Shown in pieces: positions 63,766 to 64,000 of a DNA stretch of 64,000 nucleotides; the first letter of the stretch is position 1; each line of letters begins with the position of its first letter. Under the pieces are notes generated by a model. That model worked only from the letters and a program-made list of their open reading frames with translations. It was not told the origin of the DNA and ran no database searches. The stretch spans positions 1 through 64,000 of the forward strand of contig QXWV01000030.1 of the NCBI GenBank assembly GCA_009911195.1, given 5' to 3'. Source of the DNA: Lachnospiraceae bacterium (GTDB taxonomy: Bacteria; Bacillota; Clostridia; Lachnospirales; Lachnospiraceae). The translations under genes and the position numbers were made by a program.

Positions 63766-64000
63766 ATGCGTAGAAGTTTTTGGGGAAGAGTGGGGAGAAG
63801 CAAGCCGGTAGTTTTCACAGCGGCGGTACTTTCCATATTGACGGCAGGGCTTGCGGCTGCCAGCTTGCTATCAGCCAGCGACAGCAAGGGCTTTGCGCAT
63901 GAATCTACATATGAAAGCTATGATTCAGGATTTGTAGTTGCCCAGCCGGGCAGCTATGATTCCGTAGATACGGCGGTGGTAAAGGAAATAGATGCCGACA
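63766..64000 (+). CDS. Exported protein, 5' part only
   Basis: The window ends inside this gene. The 78 visible residues start MRRSFWGRVGRSKPVVFTAA, with a hydrophobic segment to about residue 36 and a likely cleavage or anchor near 'ASLLSASDS'. The exported part is Ser/Tyr-rich. A good SD (AGGAGGATTATTC) precedes the ATG. The family is not recognisable from this fragment. Confidence 0.7.
   Translation, partial: MRRSFWGRVGRSKPVVFTAAVLSILTAGLAAASLLSASDSKGFAHESTYESYDSGFVVAQPGSYDSVDTAVVKEIDAD

Overview
The window looks like chromosomal DNA from an anaerobic, endospore-forming Firmicute of the Clostridia, most likely a gut Lachnospiraceae. The basis is the gene content: pyruvate:ferredoxin oxidoreductase, reverse rubrerythrin, two rubredoxins and an A-type flavoprotein for anaerobic O2/NO defence; a CotS-like spore-coat protein; a proline T-box; several PTS loci and a GH120 beta-xylosidase; purine-rich Shine-Dalgarno sites throughout. 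The species is not determined from the sequence.

Layout. (1) 0-11.5 kb: an LRR surface-type protein, then a LacI repressor divergent from an oligopeptide-type ABC transporter operon (lipoprotein, two permeases, two ATPases), followed by a CocE/NonD hydrolase and a class III CoA-transferase. Two AACGTT-centred operator-like repeats sit just after the transporter -10 box. (2) 11.5-18.3 kb: a truncated integrase, a convergent cysteine-peptidase-like protein, murG and a TSCPD protein in one minus-strand operon; a lysine-rich membrane protein; a Gfo/Idh/MocA oxidoreductase; pgi; then a 465-bp gene-free stretch packed with hairpins. (3) 18.3-26.1 kb: an ABC-ATPase/FtsX exporter with its two-component system, a non-phosphorylatable HPr-like protein, a D-2-hydroxyacid dehydrogenase and an unknown membrane-anchored protein. 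(4) 26.1-29.4 kb: AraC regulator divergent from a GH120 beta-xylosidase, and a rubredoxin. (5) 29.6-36.5 kb: a GntR-controlled mannose-family PTS locus (IIA, IIB, frameshifted IIC, IID) with two amidohydrolase-like TIM barrels, an eIF-2B/aldose-bisphosphate isomerase-like protein and a BtpA/SgcQ protein. This looks like an uncharacterised sugar pathway. (6) 36.5-39.1 kb: a methyltransferase behind a leader-peptide attenuator, a BrnT/BrnA toxin-antitoxin pair and an HNH nuclease remnant. (7) 39.1-48.6 kb: reverse rubrerythrin and PerR-like Fur; a two-component system whose long leader carries six 55-bp tandem repeats; an RluA enzyme, an AI-2E family permease, an O-antigen-ligase-like protein, and T-box-controlled proS. 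(8) 48.7-53.9 kb: rubredoxin, FprA flavoprotein and PFOR. (9) 54-64 kb: a LicT/BglG-controlled beta-glucoside PTS and 6-phospho-beta-glucosidase, a split ThrE exporter interrupted by the hairpin repeat, ackA, cca, a CotS-like protein and the start of an exported protein.

The most interesting items are the PTS pathway with a degenerate second amidohydrolase, the leader-peptide attenuator before the methyltransferase, the GAA-loop hairpin arrays that show a compensatory base change between two loci, the 55-bp repeat leader of the sensor kinase, and a recurrent GYGCAGAAATGRGG box directly before several start codons. All functional statements come from reading the sequence and from memory of families; no database search was run.
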